Positions 34,152-43,036 of a stretch of DNA of 64,000 bases are shown here, in pieces. Each line of letters starts with the position of its first letter. The stretch's first letter is position 1. The position numbers and the translations under genes are program-made. Where the stretch lies: positions 29,099 to 93,098 of the forward strand of contig JAAYEJ010000026.1 of the NCBI GenBank assembly GCA_012728835.1, given 5' to 3'. The notes under the pieces were generated by a model. The model had not been told where the DNA came from. It worked only from the letters and a program-made list of their open reading frames with translations, and searched no databases. Source of the DNA: Candidatus Brocadiaceae bacterium. GTDB lineage: Bacteria > Planctomycetota > Brocadiia > SM23-32.

Positions 34152-37100
34152 TCAGGGCACGCGGGCCGGCGCGCGGCCCAGCAGCTTGCGCAGGAACGCG
34201 GCCGTGGCTTCCGGGCTGTCGGCCGGGAAGCCGTGGTCGATCACGGCCAGGTCTTCGGCGATCCTGCGGGGACGGGCCGGCGCCGTGGCGAACCAGCGTT
34301 CCATGGCCGCCTCGTCCCGTACGCTCAGGTGGATGCGGCCGTCGCGGACGTGGACGGCGGCGAGCCCGGCGCGCGCGGCGAGCACGCGCAGCTCGGCCTG
34401 CAGGAGCAGGTTCTCCGCCGGGCGGGGCGGCGGTCCGAAGCGATCCCGCAGCGCCGCCCGGACTTCCTGGATGCCGGCCAGCCCGGTGGCGCGATGGAGC
34501 CGGCGGTAGATCTCCATCTTCTGGCGCGGCGTGGGCACGTAATCGTCCGGCAGGTAGGCGTCCAGACCCAGTTCCACGGTCACGTCGGGCGGCTCCTCGG
34601 GCGGGCGGCCCTTGAGTCCGCGCACGGCCTGGGCGAGCAGGCGGCAGTAGAGGTTGTAGCCGACGGCGGCGATGTGGCCCGACTGGGCGGGCCCCAGGAT
34701 GTTGCCTGCGCCGCGCATCTCCAGGTCGCGCAGGGCGATGTCGAACCCCGCGCCCAGGTGCGAGTAGCGGCGGATGGCGTCCAGCCGGCTCTGGGCTTCG
34801 GGGGTGACGGGGCGGCTCTCCGGCACGAAGAAGTAGGCATAGGCCTTGTGGATGTAGCGGCCCACGCGGCCGCGCAACTGGTGCATCTCCGCCAGGCCCA
34901 GCAGGTCCGACCGGTTCAGGACGATCGTGTTCGCGTTCGGGATGTCCAGGCCGCTCTCGACGATCGTGGTGCTGACCAGCACGTCGATCCTGCCGTCGAT
35001 GAAGTCGTCCATGGTCCCGGCCAGCTCGTTCTCGGGCATCCGGCCGTGGGCGACGGCCACGGTGGCCTCGGGCACGATGGACCGGACGCGGTCGGCGAAG
35101 TCCGTGATCGAGTGCACGCGGTTGTGGATGACGAAGACCTGCCCCTGGCGGTTCAGCTCGCGCAGGACGGCGTGGCGCAGTATCTGGGGGCTGAAGCGCG
35201 AGACCCTCGTCTCGATGGCCTGGCGGTCGTGGGGAGGCGTCTGGAGGGCCGAGATCTCGCGCAGCCCCATCAGCGCCATGTGGAGCGTGCGGGGGATGGG
35301 GGTGGCCGACAGGGTGAGCACGTCCACGGTGCGGCGCAGCTTCTTGAGGGACTCCTTGTGTTCGACGCCGAACCGCTGCTCCTCGTCGATGATGACCAGC
35401 CCCAGGTTCTTGATGCGGACGCTGCTCTGCACCAGGCGGTGCGTGCCGATGACGACGTCCACGGTGCCCTCGGCCAGGCCCGCCAGCACGCGGCGCGTCT
35501 CGGCGTCGGTCAGGAACCGGCTGAGCATCTCCACGCGGACGGGGTAGTCGGCCATGCGTTCGGAGAAGGTGCGGAAGTGCTGCTGCGCCAGCACGGTGGT
35601 GGGCACGAGCATGGCCGCCTGGCGGCCGCCCATCACGCAGCGGAAGGCCGCCCGCATGGCGATCTCCGTCTTGCCGTAGCCGACGTCGCCGCAGATCAGG
35701 CGGTCCATGGGCTGCGGCGAACACATGTCTCGCCGCACCTCCTCGGCCGCCCGGAGCTGGTCCTCGGTCTCCTCGTAGGGGAACTCGGACTCGAACTGCT
35801 GCTGCCACTCCGTGTCGTCCGGGGCGGCGATGCCCTGCTGGGTCTCGCGCAGGGCCTGCACCTCGAGCAGCTCGGCGGCCATGTCTTCGATCGCCTCTCG
35901 GGCGCGCTCCTTCGCGCGCCACCAGCCGGCGCTCCGGATGTGGCTCAGCTCGGGCCGGCGGCCGCCCACGCCGATGTAGCGGTGCACCAGCTCGATGCGG
36001 TCGCACGGCACGTGCACGTGCACCTGCTCGGCAAACTCGATCTCCAGGTACTCGCGCGTGCGCCCGCCCTGCTCCAGCACGCCGGTGCCCAGGAACCGCC
36101 CGATGCCGTGATCGACGTGCACGACCAGGTCGCCGGGCGAGAGGTCCTGCACCGACTCGACCGGCCGGCCCTCCTGCGCGTGCGGCACGAACCGCCGCTG
36201 CCGATACCGGCCGAACAGGCGGTGATGGGGGATCAGCGCCAGCCCGGCCTCCGCGCAGAGCACGCCGTGATTGAGCCGCCCGATGCCGAACCGGAGGCCG
36301 TCCAGCCCGTTCGGCCCGCGGCCCTGAAGGAGCGCCCGCAGGCGGCGGGCCTCGGCCTCGCTCATGCAGTAGACGGTCGCCGCGTCGTGCGCGCGACAGA
36401 CGCGCGCCAGCTCTGCGAACGTCGAATCCAGGTCGGGGCCGAACACGTCCCGCTGAGCCATCGGCACCCGGACTACGTCCCCGTCGGCCCCCTCGCCGTC
36501 GGTGCGGAACTCCACGCGCGGCCGTCCCTCGACCGCCGCCCACAGGGCCGGCGGCGGCACCAGCAGGCCGCTCTGTTCGGCCTGGTCATAGACCTCCTGC
36601 GCGCGGCCGCGCAGCCGGTCGGGGTCGACCAGGTACACGGCGGCGTCCTGCGGCAGGTGGTCCAGCAGGCTTGCCGAGGGCCGTTCGCCCGCGCCCGTAT
36701 GCTCCGCGGCGGCCAGCAGGCAGCTCTGGGCCCGGTCGACGGAGAGCTGGGATGCGGGATCGAAGCTGCGGATCGACTCGACCTCGTCGCCGAAGAACTC
36801 GATGCGTACGGGCCGCGTGGCCCCGTGCGAATAGACGTCCAGGATGCCGCCGCGCAGGGCGTACTGCCCGGGGGCCGCGACCTGTGGCAGGGCCAGGTAG
36901 CCGTGGTCGGCCAGCCAGGCGGCCAGCGCGTGCGGGTCCGCCGCCTCGCCGCGGCGGATGGTGCGCGAGCCCTCGCGCAGGGCGTCGGCCGAGGAGGTCG
37001 GCTCCATCAGCGCGTTGACGGCTGCGGCCACCACGCGGGTCGCAGCGGTGGGGGCCAGGTAGGCGTCGGCCTCGGGCGGGCCGTCGTCGGGGTCCGGGCC

Positions 37101-37430
37101 GAAGGCCAGGTGGCGCAGTACGTGCAGGCGGGCCCTCAGGACCACCTCGCTGGGCTCGTCGGCGTCGCCCGGCAGCACCTCCAGGGGGGGGAAGTGGCAG
37201 GCGAGCGCCGGGCGGAACAGGTCCACGTCCTCGGCGAACTCCTCGGCCTCCTCGCCCGTGGCGCAGACGATCAGCGTCGGCGTACGTACGTTCTCCGCCA
37301 GCCAGGCAGCGAGCAGGGCGGCTCCGCTGCCGGCCGCGCCGATCACCGTGACCTTCCCGCGGGCGCGCAGAAGGTCCGGCAGCCGCCTCACCGAGGCCAG
37401 GCCGCCGATCCTGTCCAGTGGATCCGACAT
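34152..37430 (-). CDS. mfd: Transcription-repair coupling factor
   Basis: Mfd removes RNA polymerase stalled at DNA lesions and recruits UvrA. The 1092-residue protein shows the usual order: UvrB-like N-terminus, the RNA-polymerase-interacting and tudor-like segment (DLVVHVDHGIGRFLG), helicase motifs with Walker A CGDVGYGKTEI (about residue 580) and DEEQRFGV (about 685), the TRG region in DLLGLAEMHQLRGRVGR, and the C-terminal autoinhibitory domain. I chose ATG 37430 (MSDPLDRIG), with AAGGCGGG upstream. Length is slightly short of E. coli's 1148. Divergent from pheA. Confidence 0.96.
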   Translation of the reverse strand: MSDPLDRIGGLASVRRLPDLLRARGKVTVIGAAGSGAALLAAWLAENVRTPTLIVCATGEEAEEFAEDVDLFRPALACHFPPLEVLPGDADEPSEVVLRARLHVLRHLAFGPDPDDGPPEADAYLAPTAATRVVAAAVNALMEPTSSADALREGSRTIRRGEAADPHALAAWLADHGYLALPQVAAPGQYALRGGILDVYSHGATRPVRIEFFGDEVESIRSFDPASQLSVDRAQSCLLAAAEHTGAGERPSASLLDHLPQDAAVYLVDPDRLRGRAQEVYDQAEQSGLLVPPPALWAAVEGRPRVEFRTDGEGADGDVVRVPMAQRDVFGPDLDSTFAELARVCRAHDAATVYCMSEAEARRLRALLQGRGPNGLDGLRFGIGRLNHGVLCAEAGLALIPHHRLFGRYRQRRFVPHAQEGRPVESVQDLSPGDLVVHVDHGIGRFLGTGVLEQGGRTREYLEIEFAEQVHVHVPCDRIELVHRYIGVGGRRPELSHIRSAGWWRAKERAREAIEDMAAELLEVQALRETQQGIAAPDDTEWQQQFESEFPYEETEDQLRAAEEVRRDMCSPQPMDRLICGDVGYGKTEIAMRAAFRCVMGGRQAAMLVPTTVLAQQHFRTFSERMADYPVRVEMLSRFLTDAETRRVLAGLAEGTVDVVIGTHRLVQSSVRIKNLGLVIIDEEQRFGVEHKESLKKLRRTVDVLTLSATPIPRTLHMALMGLREISALQTPPHDRQAIETRVSRFSPQILRHAVLRELNRQGQVFVIHNRVHSITDFADRVRSIVPEATVAVAHGRMPENELAGTMDDFIDGRIDVLVSTTIVESGLDIPNANTIVLNRSDLLGLAEMHQLRGRVGRYIHKAYAYFFVPESRPVTPEAQSRLDAIRRYSHLGAGFDIALRDLEMRGAGNILGPAQSGHIAAVGYNLYCRLLAQAVRGLKGRPPEEPPDVTVELGLDAYLPDDYVPTPRQKMEIYRRLHRATGLAGIQEVRAALRDRFGPPPRPAENLLLQAELRVLAARAGLAAVHVRDGRIHLSVRDEAAMERWFATAPARPRRIAEDLAVIDHGFPADSPEATAAFLRKLLGRAPARVP

Positions 37431-37532
37431 CCCGCCTTGACTGAAGTGAGGACGCGAAGGCACGGGGCGGGACCAACGCCTCCATTATAGCGCGGCCGGG
37501 CCGGCCCGGCCAGCGAAGCGGGCCCATTTCGT

Positions 37533-37561
37533 TTGACAGCCCGGGGCCGTTTCCATATACT
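37533..37561 (+). promoter_or_regulatory. Strong sigma-70 promoter for the pheA-led housekeeping operon
   Basis: Perfect TTGACA (37533-37538), a 17-base spacer, and TATACT (37556-37561). The start of pheA lies 86 bases downstream. Given the short gaps through 44056, this may drive the whole nine-gene run. Confidence 0.8.
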
Positions 37562-37647
37562 GATCCCACGGTGTACGCGCAGCAGGGGACTTCGTTTCTC
37601 CGGAACGGCCGGCGCGCACAAGCCCGCCCTGTTTCGAAAGTGTCGCG

Positions 37648-38712
37648 ATGACACTGGACGAACTCCGTAGACAGGTGGACGAACTCGACAGGCAGATCGT
37701 GCGCCTGGTCAACGAGCGGGCCAAGGTGGCCTGTGAGATCGGCCATCTGAAGAGGCGCGACAACAACGCGCTCTACGTCCCGTCGCGCGAGAAGACCGTC
37801 TACGACAACATCTCGGCCCTCAACGAGGGGCCGCTGCCGGACCGGTGTCTGAAGGCCGTCTACCGGGAGATCATGAGCGGGTGCCTGGCGCTGGAGACGC
37901 CCCTGAAGGTGGCGTATCTGGGCCCTGAAGGCACCTTTACGCACGTGGCCGCACGGACGAAGTTCGGAGACTCGGTGAGCTACCTGCCGGCCGCCACGCT
38001 GGATGAGGTGTTTTCGGAGGTCGAGCGGGGCCGCGCCGATCACGGCGTGGTGCCGGTGGAGAACTCAACCGGCGGAGGGATTCACGAGACGCTCACGCGC
38101 TTCCTGTCCAGCCCGCTGAAGGTCTGCGCGGAGGTGCTGCTGGAGATCCACCACGCCCTGATGGCCCGGTGCCCGCAGGAGGACGTGCGAAAGATCTACA
38201 GCAAGGGCGAGGTGCTGGGGCAGACGCGGCGATGGCTCCAGGAGCACATGCCCGGCGTGGCGCTGGCCGAGATGCGCAGCACCAGCGCGGCGGCGGCCCA
38301 GGCCGCCGCCGAGCCGGACGCCGCCGCCATCGGCAGCGCCAGCCTGGCGCCCGTGCACGGCCTGCGCGTGCTGGCGGACCGCATCGAGGACTACGCGCAC
38401 AACGCCACGCGGTTCTTCGTGCTCGGGCGGAGCATGAGCGAGCCGACGGGCAACGACAAGACAGCCGTCCTGTGCAGTGTGCGCGACAAGGTCGGGGCGC
38501 TCCACGACCTGCTGGAGCCGTTCAAGGAGTTCGGCATCAACATGACGAAGATCGAGTCCTTTCCCTCGCCGACCGCCCCCTGGCAGTACCATTTCTTCGT
38601 CGACTTCCTCGGACATCCCGAGCACGAGGAGACGCAACGCGCGCTTCAGGCCATGGAGGCCGAATGCGTCTCCTTCAAGGTGCTCGGCGCATTCGCCCGC
38701 TGGGAGGGCTGA
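37648..38712 (+). CDS. pheA: Bifunctional chorismate mutase/prephenate dehydratase
   Basis: Two consecutive steps of phenylalanine synthesis. The 354-residue protein has an AroQ chorismate mutase (residues 1-85, ELRRQVDELDRQIVRLVNERA), a prephenate dehydratase (from KVAYLGPEGTFTHVAA to HNATRFFVLGR, with the catalytic TRF) and a C-terminal ACT regulatory domain (LCSVRDKVGALHDLLEPF). In the ACT domain the phenylalanine-binding ESRP reads ESFP (TKIESFPSP), so feedback inhibition may be altered. Start ATG 37648 has only a weak GAAAG upstream. First gene after a strong promoter. Confidence 0.96.
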   Translation: MTLDELRRQVDELDRQIVRLVNERAKVACEIGHLKRRDNNALYVPSREKTVYDNISALNEGPLPDRCLKAVYREIMSGCLALETPLKVAYLGPEGTFTHVAARTKFGDSVSYLPAATLDEVFSEVERGRADHGVVPVENSTGGGIHETLTRFLSSPLKVCAEVLLEIHHALMARCPQEDVRKIYSKGEVLGQTRRWLQEHMPGVALAEMRSTSAAAAQAAAEPDAAAIGSASLAPVHGLRVLADRIEDYAHNATRFFVLGRSMSEPTGNDKTAVLCSVRDKVGALHDLLEPFKEFGINMTKIESFPSPTAPWQYHFFVDFLGHPEHEETQRALQAMEAECVSFKVLGAFARWEG

Positions 38713-38760
38713 GCGTCCGGGGCCTCGGCGTTTCACGTACCCTGAGAATAGGCTGAACAC

Positions 38761-39528
38761 ATGAGAGCGTTGTTCGTCGCAGGCAACTGGAAGATGAACC
38801 TGGACGGCGCAGGGGCCGTGGCCCTGGCCGGCGCGCTGCGGAACGAGTTCGGCGAGACGCGGGCGGTGCGGATTGCCGTGTTCCCGCCGTTCGTCTATCT
38901 GAAGTCCGTCGCCGACGTGCTGTCCGGCAGCGCCGTCGCCGTCGGCGGGCAGAACATGTCCAGCGAGCCCTCCGGCGCCTTCACCGGCGAGGTCGCCGGC
39001 TCGATGCTGCTCGACGCGGGCTGCCGCTACGTCATCCTGGGCCATTCGGAACGCCGCCACGTGCTGGGCGAAAGCGACGAGTTCATCAACCGCAAGGTCC
39101 ACCGCGCGCTCGAGACGGGCCTCTCCCCGATCCTGTGCGTGGGCGAAACGCTCGAACAGCGCGAGGCCGACCGCACCGACGAGGTGATCGCCGGCCAGCT
39201 CGAGAGCGGCCTGCAGGGCGTCTCCGCCCGGCAGATGGAGGACCTCACCATCGCCTACGAGCCCGTCTGGGCCATCGGCACCGGGCGCACCGCCTCCCCC
39301 GAGCAGGCCCAGGAGGTCCACGCCCTGCTGCGCCGCCTGTTGACCGACGCCTACGGGGCCGAAACGGCCGAGGCCACCGCCATCCAGTACGGCGGCAGCG
39401 TCAAGGCGGACAACGCCGGGCGGCTGCTGTCCATGCCCGACGTCGACGGCGCGCTGGTCGGCGGGGCGAGCCTGAAGGCCGACTCCTTCGGCGGCATCAT
39501 CCACGCCGCCCTGAATCTCACGCGATGA
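38761..39528 (+). CDS. tpiA: Triosephosphate isomerase
   Basis: Interconverts dihydroxyacetone phosphate and glyceraldehyde-3-phosphate in glycolysis. The 255-residue protein has the active-site Lys11 (GNWKMN), His95 (LGHSERR) and Glu167 (YEPVWAIGTG), and the phosphate loops GGSVKADN and GGASL. Length and motifs are canonical. It lies 48 bases after pheA and nine before secG; the tpiA-secG order is widespread in bacteria. No strong RBS is seen. Confidence 0.98.
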   Translation: MRALFVAGNWKMNLDGAGAVALAGALRNEFGETRAVRIAVFPPFVYLKSVADVLSGSAVAVGGQNMSSEPSGAFTGEVAGSMLLDAGCRYVILGHSERRHVLGESDEFINRKVHRALETGLSPILCVGETLEQREADRTDEVIAGQLESGLQGVSARQMEDLTIAYEPVWAIGTGRTASPEQAQEVHALLRRLLTDAYGAETAEATAIQYGGSVKADNAGRLLSMPDVDGALVGGASLKADSFGGIIHAALNLTR

Positions 39529-39537
39529 GGCGGACGG

Positions 39538-40068
39538 ATGGAACCTGAGGTACTGCGCGGACTGATCAAGAAGGCGGCCGTGATCGCCTCGTTCTTCGCC
39601 GTGGCCCTGATCTTCTACCTGCTGAAATGGCGCGCGGCGCTCGTGGCCTACGTGATCGTCGTCGGCTTCCTGGCCACGCTGGCCATCCTGATCCAGAGCG
39701 GCAAGGGAGGCGGCCTGGCCGCGTCCCTGGGCGGCCTCGGCGTCGATTCGATGCTCGGCAGCCATTCGGCCACCCCCATCGCCAAGGCCACTTACATCAT
39801 GCTGGCCCTGTGCCTCTTCATCCTGATCCTCACGGCGCGCCTGGGCCCCGCGCGCGAGGAGGTCGAGGGGATCGTGCCGGTCAGGGAGGCCCCGGTGCAG
39901 TTGCCCCTCGGGGATCTGCCGCCGTTGACCGACGCGCCGGCCGATGCCGGCGCGCCGGCCGATGCCGGCGCCCCGGCCGATGCCGTCCCGGCGGATGCCG
40001 GCGCGCCGCCGGCCCAGCCGGAATCGGGTGCGGCCCCGCAGCCGGAAGAGGCGGTCGCCAATGATTAG
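39538..40068 (+). CDS. secG: Preprotein translocase subunit SecG, extended
   Basis: Small membrane subunit of the SecYEG channel. The core is LAILIQSGKGGGLAASLGGLGVDSMLGS followed by a second helix (ATYIMLALCLFILILTARLG). Classical SecG is about 75-110 residues with two helices. This one has 176: an extra N-terminal hydrophobic segment (VIASFFAVALIFYLL) and a C-terminal Ala/Pro/Asp-rich tail made of APADAGAP-type repeats (encoded by near-identical 18-base units around 39937-40010). Position after tpiA supports the call. The tail's role is unknown. Its last codons overlap yicC by eight bases. Confidence 0.9.
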   Translation: MEPEVLRGLIKKAAVIASFFAVALIFYLLKWRAALVAYVIVVGFLATLAILIQSGKGGGLAASLGGLGVDSMLGSHSATPIAKATYIMLALCLFILILTARLGPAREEVEGIVPVREAPVQLPLGDLPPLTDAPADAGAPADAGAPADAVPADAGAPPAQPESGAAPQPEEAVAND

Positions 40069-40948
40069 GAGCATGACGGGGTTCGGGGCCGCCGAGGTGC
40101 AGGCGGAGCAGTGGACCGTGCGCGCGGAGCTGCGCTCGGTCAACCACCGCGACCTGCAGGTGTCCTTCCGCGTGCCGGACGCGTTCGGCGCGAAGGAGAT
40201 CGAACTCCAGAGGCTCATCGAGGCGCGCGCGCGCCGCGGCCACGTGCGCCTGGCGGTCTCCGTGCAGGTCAAGGCGGATCAGACGGACGTGCTGGTGGAC
40301 ACCGCGCAGATCGAAGGGTACGTGCGGGTGCTCAAGGCCCTGGCGGAACGCGGCGGGGTGCCCGTGCAGATCGACCTGGCGGGGCTGTTGCGGCTGCCCG
40401 GCGTCCTGCGGGACGTGACGACGGACGGAGAGTTGCGCGGTCGGCTCTGGCCCTCCGTGCTCGAGTCGGTCGAGGCGGCCCTGGCCGCCATGGTCTCGAT
40501 GCGCGAGACCGAGGGAGCGAACTTGGCCGTGCAGCTCCACGAGGTCTGTGCGGCCGTCGAGGCGGCCGTCGCCCGGATCGAGGTGGCCGTGCCGGACGTG
40601 ACGGCGGCCTACCGGGACCGGCTGACGGAGCGGATCGAGACGCTGCTGGACGGCACCGGCGTGGCCGCCGGCGAGGAGGCGCTGGCGCGCGAGGTGGCCT
40701 ACTTCGCCGAGCGGGCGGACGTCAGCGAGGAGGTCGCCCGGCTGCGCAGCCACGTGGCGCAGTTCCGGGATGCGCTCGACAGCGACGAGGAGGCCGTGGG
40801 CCGGCGCCTGGAGTTCCTGGGGCAGGAGATGCTGCGCGAGGCGAACACGATGGCGGCCAAGCTGCCGGCCGGCGATCAGATCCGGGACGCGATGGATCTG
40901 AAGGGCCTGATCGACCGTGTGCGCGAGCAGGTGCGCAACGTCGAGTAG
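40061..40948 (+). CDS. yicC: YicC/YloC-family endoribonuclease
   Basis: A 295-residue protein with the characteristic YicC opening IRSMTGFG, ELRSVNHRDLQVSFR, and the C-terminal DUF1732 part ending RLEFLGQEMLREANTMAAKL...DAMDLKGLIDRVREQVRNVE. Family members are ribonucleases acting in RNA turnover. I chose ATG 40061, which begins the conserved MIRSMTGFG; it overlaps the secG stop by eight bases, so translation is coupled. Adjacent to gmk, the common yicC-gmk-rpoZ order. Confidence 0.94.
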   Translation: MIRSMTGFGAAEVQAEQWTVRAELRSVNHRDLQVSFRVPDAFGAKEIELQRLIEARARRGHVRLAVSVQVKADQTDVLVDTAQIEGYVRVLKALAERGGVPVQIDLAGLLRLPGVLRDVTTDGELRGRLWPSVLESVEAALAAMVSMRETEGANLAVQLHEVCAAVEAAVARIEVAVPDVTAAYRDRLTERIETLLDGTGVAAGEEALAREVAYFAERADVSEEVARLRSHVAQFRDALDSDEEAVGRRLEFLGQEMLREANTMAAKLPAGDQIRDAMDLKGLIDRVREQVRNVE

Positions 40949-40971
40949 CCGGAGGGTTTCGGGCGGAGCGA

Positions 40972-41586
40972 TTGGCACCGAAGAGCAACAGAGACGCGGC
41001 CGGCCGGCTGGCCCGGCCCGGACGGGTGTTCGTCCTCTCGGGCCCGAGCGGCGTGGGGAAGAACACCATCGCCGACAGGCTGCGTGCGCGCGGCCTGGCG
41101 GTGCGCGCCGTGACCGCGACCACGCGGGCGGCCAAGCCCGGCGAGCAGCACGGACGCGACTACCTGTTCGTCAGCGAGGAGGAATTCGGCCGGTGGCTTC
41201 GCGAGGGCCGGCTGGCCGAATCCACGTGCTACGTCGGCCACCGCTACGGGACGCCCCTGGCCTCCGTGGAGGCCGCCGGGGCATCGGGCCGGCCCGTCGT
41301 GCTGACGATCGACGTGGACGGCGGATTGCAGTTGAAGCGGCGGTTCCCGGCGGTGACGCTCATCTTCGTGGAGCCGCCGTCGGAGGCGGAGTTGCGCCGG
41401 AGGCTCCGGACCAGAGGACGCGACGACGCCGAGACCATCGAGCGCCGCATCCGGAGAGCGCTCGAGGAGTGTGCACTGGCGGCGGATTACGACTTCCGCG
41501 TCGTCAACGATGACCTCGATACGGCCGTCGAGACGGTGGCCGAGATCCTGACGCAGCGTGCGGGACACGACGAGACACGTTCCTGA
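40972..41586 (+). CDS. gmk: Guanylate kinase
   Basis: Phosphorylates GMP to GDP. The 204-residue protein has the P-loop SGPSGVGKNTI, the GMP-binding TATTRAAKPGEQHGRDYLFVS and STCYVGHRYGTP regions, and RRLRTRGRDDAETIERRI lid. The P-loop Ser/Thr after the lysine is Asn (GVGKNT, Asn31). A TTG at 40972 is the best available start, with GGAG only three bases before it and GGAGGG further upstream; this start is less certain than most. It sits between yicC and rpoZ as in many bacteria. Confidence 0.94.
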   Translation: MAPKSNRDAAGRLARPGRVFVLSGPSGVGKNTIADRLRARGLAVRAVTATTRAAKPGEQHGRDYLFVSEEEFGRWLREGRLAESTCYVGHRYGTPLASVEAAGASGRPVVLTIDVDGGLQLKRRFPAVTLIFVEPPSEAELRRRLRTRGRDDAETIERRIRRALEECALAADYDFRVVNDDLDTAVETVAEILTQRAGHDETRS

Positions 41587-41602
41587 AGTGTGAGGGAGCC
41601 GG

Positions 41603-41878
41603 ATGAAGAGCAAGAGCCAGGAAGGGCGGGTGGAGGAACTCAGCAAGCTGGTCGGGGGCCGTTTCCGGCTCACCGTGCTGATCCAGAAGCAGGCGCAGGA
41701 GTACTACGCCGCCGGCCGCACGTTCATGCCCAGCGTGCGGAACTTCGACGAGCTGTTCAACTACATCCTCGATGAGATCGAGGACGGCACGATTCAGCTC
41801 GCAGAGCGCGAGCCGGGCGCCGAGATCGAGCCCGGTCTGCAGCCGTCGGACCTGCTGGGGGCCGACGAACAGATCTGA
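41603..41878 (+). CDS. rpoZ: RNA polymerase omega subunit
   Basis: A 91-residue protein with the omega-like core ELSKLVGGRFRLTVLIQKQAQEYYAAG, and a divergent tail. Omega assists assembly of beta-prime. The call rests on that helix pattern and on the position directly after gmk and before coaC, the usual order. ATG 41603 has GGGAG six bases upstream. Sequence similarity to classical RpoZ is modest, as in other planctomycete-type omegas. Confidence 0.82.
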   Translation: MKSKSQEGRVEELSKLVGGRFRLTVLIQKQAQEYYAAGRTFMPSVRNFDELFNYILDEIEDGTIQLAEREPGAEIEPGLQPSDLLGADEQI

Positions 41879-41917
41879 CGCGCGCCCCGACGCGCGCCAT
41901 GCGCCGGAGTTCCCCCG

Positions 41918-42469
41918 ATGGAACCCACGAGCAGCAACGTGATCCTGGGCGTGACGGGCAGCATCGCCGCCTACAAGGCCGCCGCCGTCGTGCGCGCCCT
42001 CACCGCGCAGGGCCACGCCGTGCAGGTGGTCATGACGGCCTCCGCCTGCCGGCTGGTCGGCCCGGCGACGTTCCGCGCCCTCTCGGGCCGCCCGGTCCTC
42101 ACTGAGATGTTCGCCGAGGACGCCCACGCGAGCCTGCCCCACATCTCGCTGGCCGAATGGGCGCACGTGCTGGCGATCGCGCCCGCCACGGCCAACGTGC
42201 TGGGCAAGATCGCCAACGGCCTGGCCGACGACATCCTCACGTGCACGTGGATGGCCTGCGACTGCCCCAAGGTGCTCGCCCCGGCCATGAACGACCGCAT
42301 GTGGTGCAGCCCGGCCGTCGAGCGCAACTGTGCCTATCTGCAGGCCCTCGAAGGGGTGACGTTCGTCGGCCCCGTCGAGGGCCGTCTGGCCAGCGGCCGC
42401 ACCGGCATGGGCCACATGGCGTCCGTCCAGGAGGTGGTGGCGGCCGTCAACGCCGCCCTGCGCCGTTGA
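41918..42469 (+). CDS. coaC: Phosphopantothenoylcysteine decarboxylase (CoaC domain only)
   Basis: A 183-residue flavoprotein of the HFCD family, the decarboxylase step of coenzyme A synthesis. It has [20 protein letters not shown], the active-site His in [42 protein letters not shown] and the closing SGRTGMG. In most bacteria CoaC is fused to the synthetase CoaB; this protein stops after the CoaC domain, so CoaB must be encoded elsewhere. It follows rpoZ by 39 bases, the standard site for the fused gene. Confidence 0.93.
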   Translation: MEPTSSNVILGVTGSIAAYKAAAVVRALTAQGHAVQVVMTASACRLVGPATFRALSGRPVLTEMFAEDAHASLPHISLAEWAHVLAIAPATANVLGKIANGLADDILTCTWMACDCPKVLAPAMNDRMWCSPAVERNCAYLQALEGVTFVGPVEGRLASGRTGMGHMASVQEVVAAVNAALRR

Positions 42470-42522
42470 ACTCCCCCGGCCGCGTCCCCGAAGGACCGAG
42501 ACCGCAGGAGGACCCCCGCACC

Positions 42523-42993
42523 ATGTGCGAACAGATGCCCCCGAACGCCCTCCGCGTGCACGTGCGTCGCCGTGAGGGCTGCGACGACCTGCCCCTGCCG
42601 CGCTACCAGAGCCCCGGCGCCAGCGGGATGGACCTGCACGCCGCCGTCGACGGCGAACTGACGATCGCCCCCGGTGCGGTCGCCCTGGTGCCCACCGGCC
42701 TGCACGTGGCCGTGCCCCCCGGCTTCGAGGCCCAGGTGCGCCCCCGCAGCGGACTCGCCCTCCGGAGCATGGTCACCGTGCTGAACGCCCCCGGCACCAT
42801 CGACAGCGACTACCGCAACGAGGTCGGCGTGATCCTGGCCAACTTCGGCCGCGAGCCGTTCACGGTCACACGCGGCATGCGCATCGCCCAGATGGTCATC
42901 TGCCGCGCCTGCCGGGCCGAGCTGGTGGAGGTCGACGCCCTGGACCGCACCGAGCGGCACATGGGCGGCTTCGGGTCCACCGGCCTGCACTGA
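42523..42993 (+). CDS. dut: dUTP diphosphatase
   Basis: Hydrolyses dUTP to dUMP and keeps uracil out of DNA. The 156-residue trimeric-type enzyme shows all five dUTPase motifs: [47 protein letters not shown], and the C-terminal lid GGFGSTG. ATG 42523 is 53 bases after coaC. Length is typical. Same operon as the preceding genes. Confidence 0.97.
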   Translation: MCEQMPPNALRVHVRRREGCDDLPLPRYQSPGASGMDLHAAVDGELTIAPGAVALVPTGLHVAVPPGFEAQVRPRSGLALRSMVTVLNAPGTIDSDYRNEVGVILANFGREPFTVTRGMRIAQMVICRACRAELVEVDALDRTERHMGGFGSTGLH

Positions 42994-43036
42994 TCCCGTC
43001 CACCGAGCGCACAACCCCGCGAGGGAGAACTTCCCC

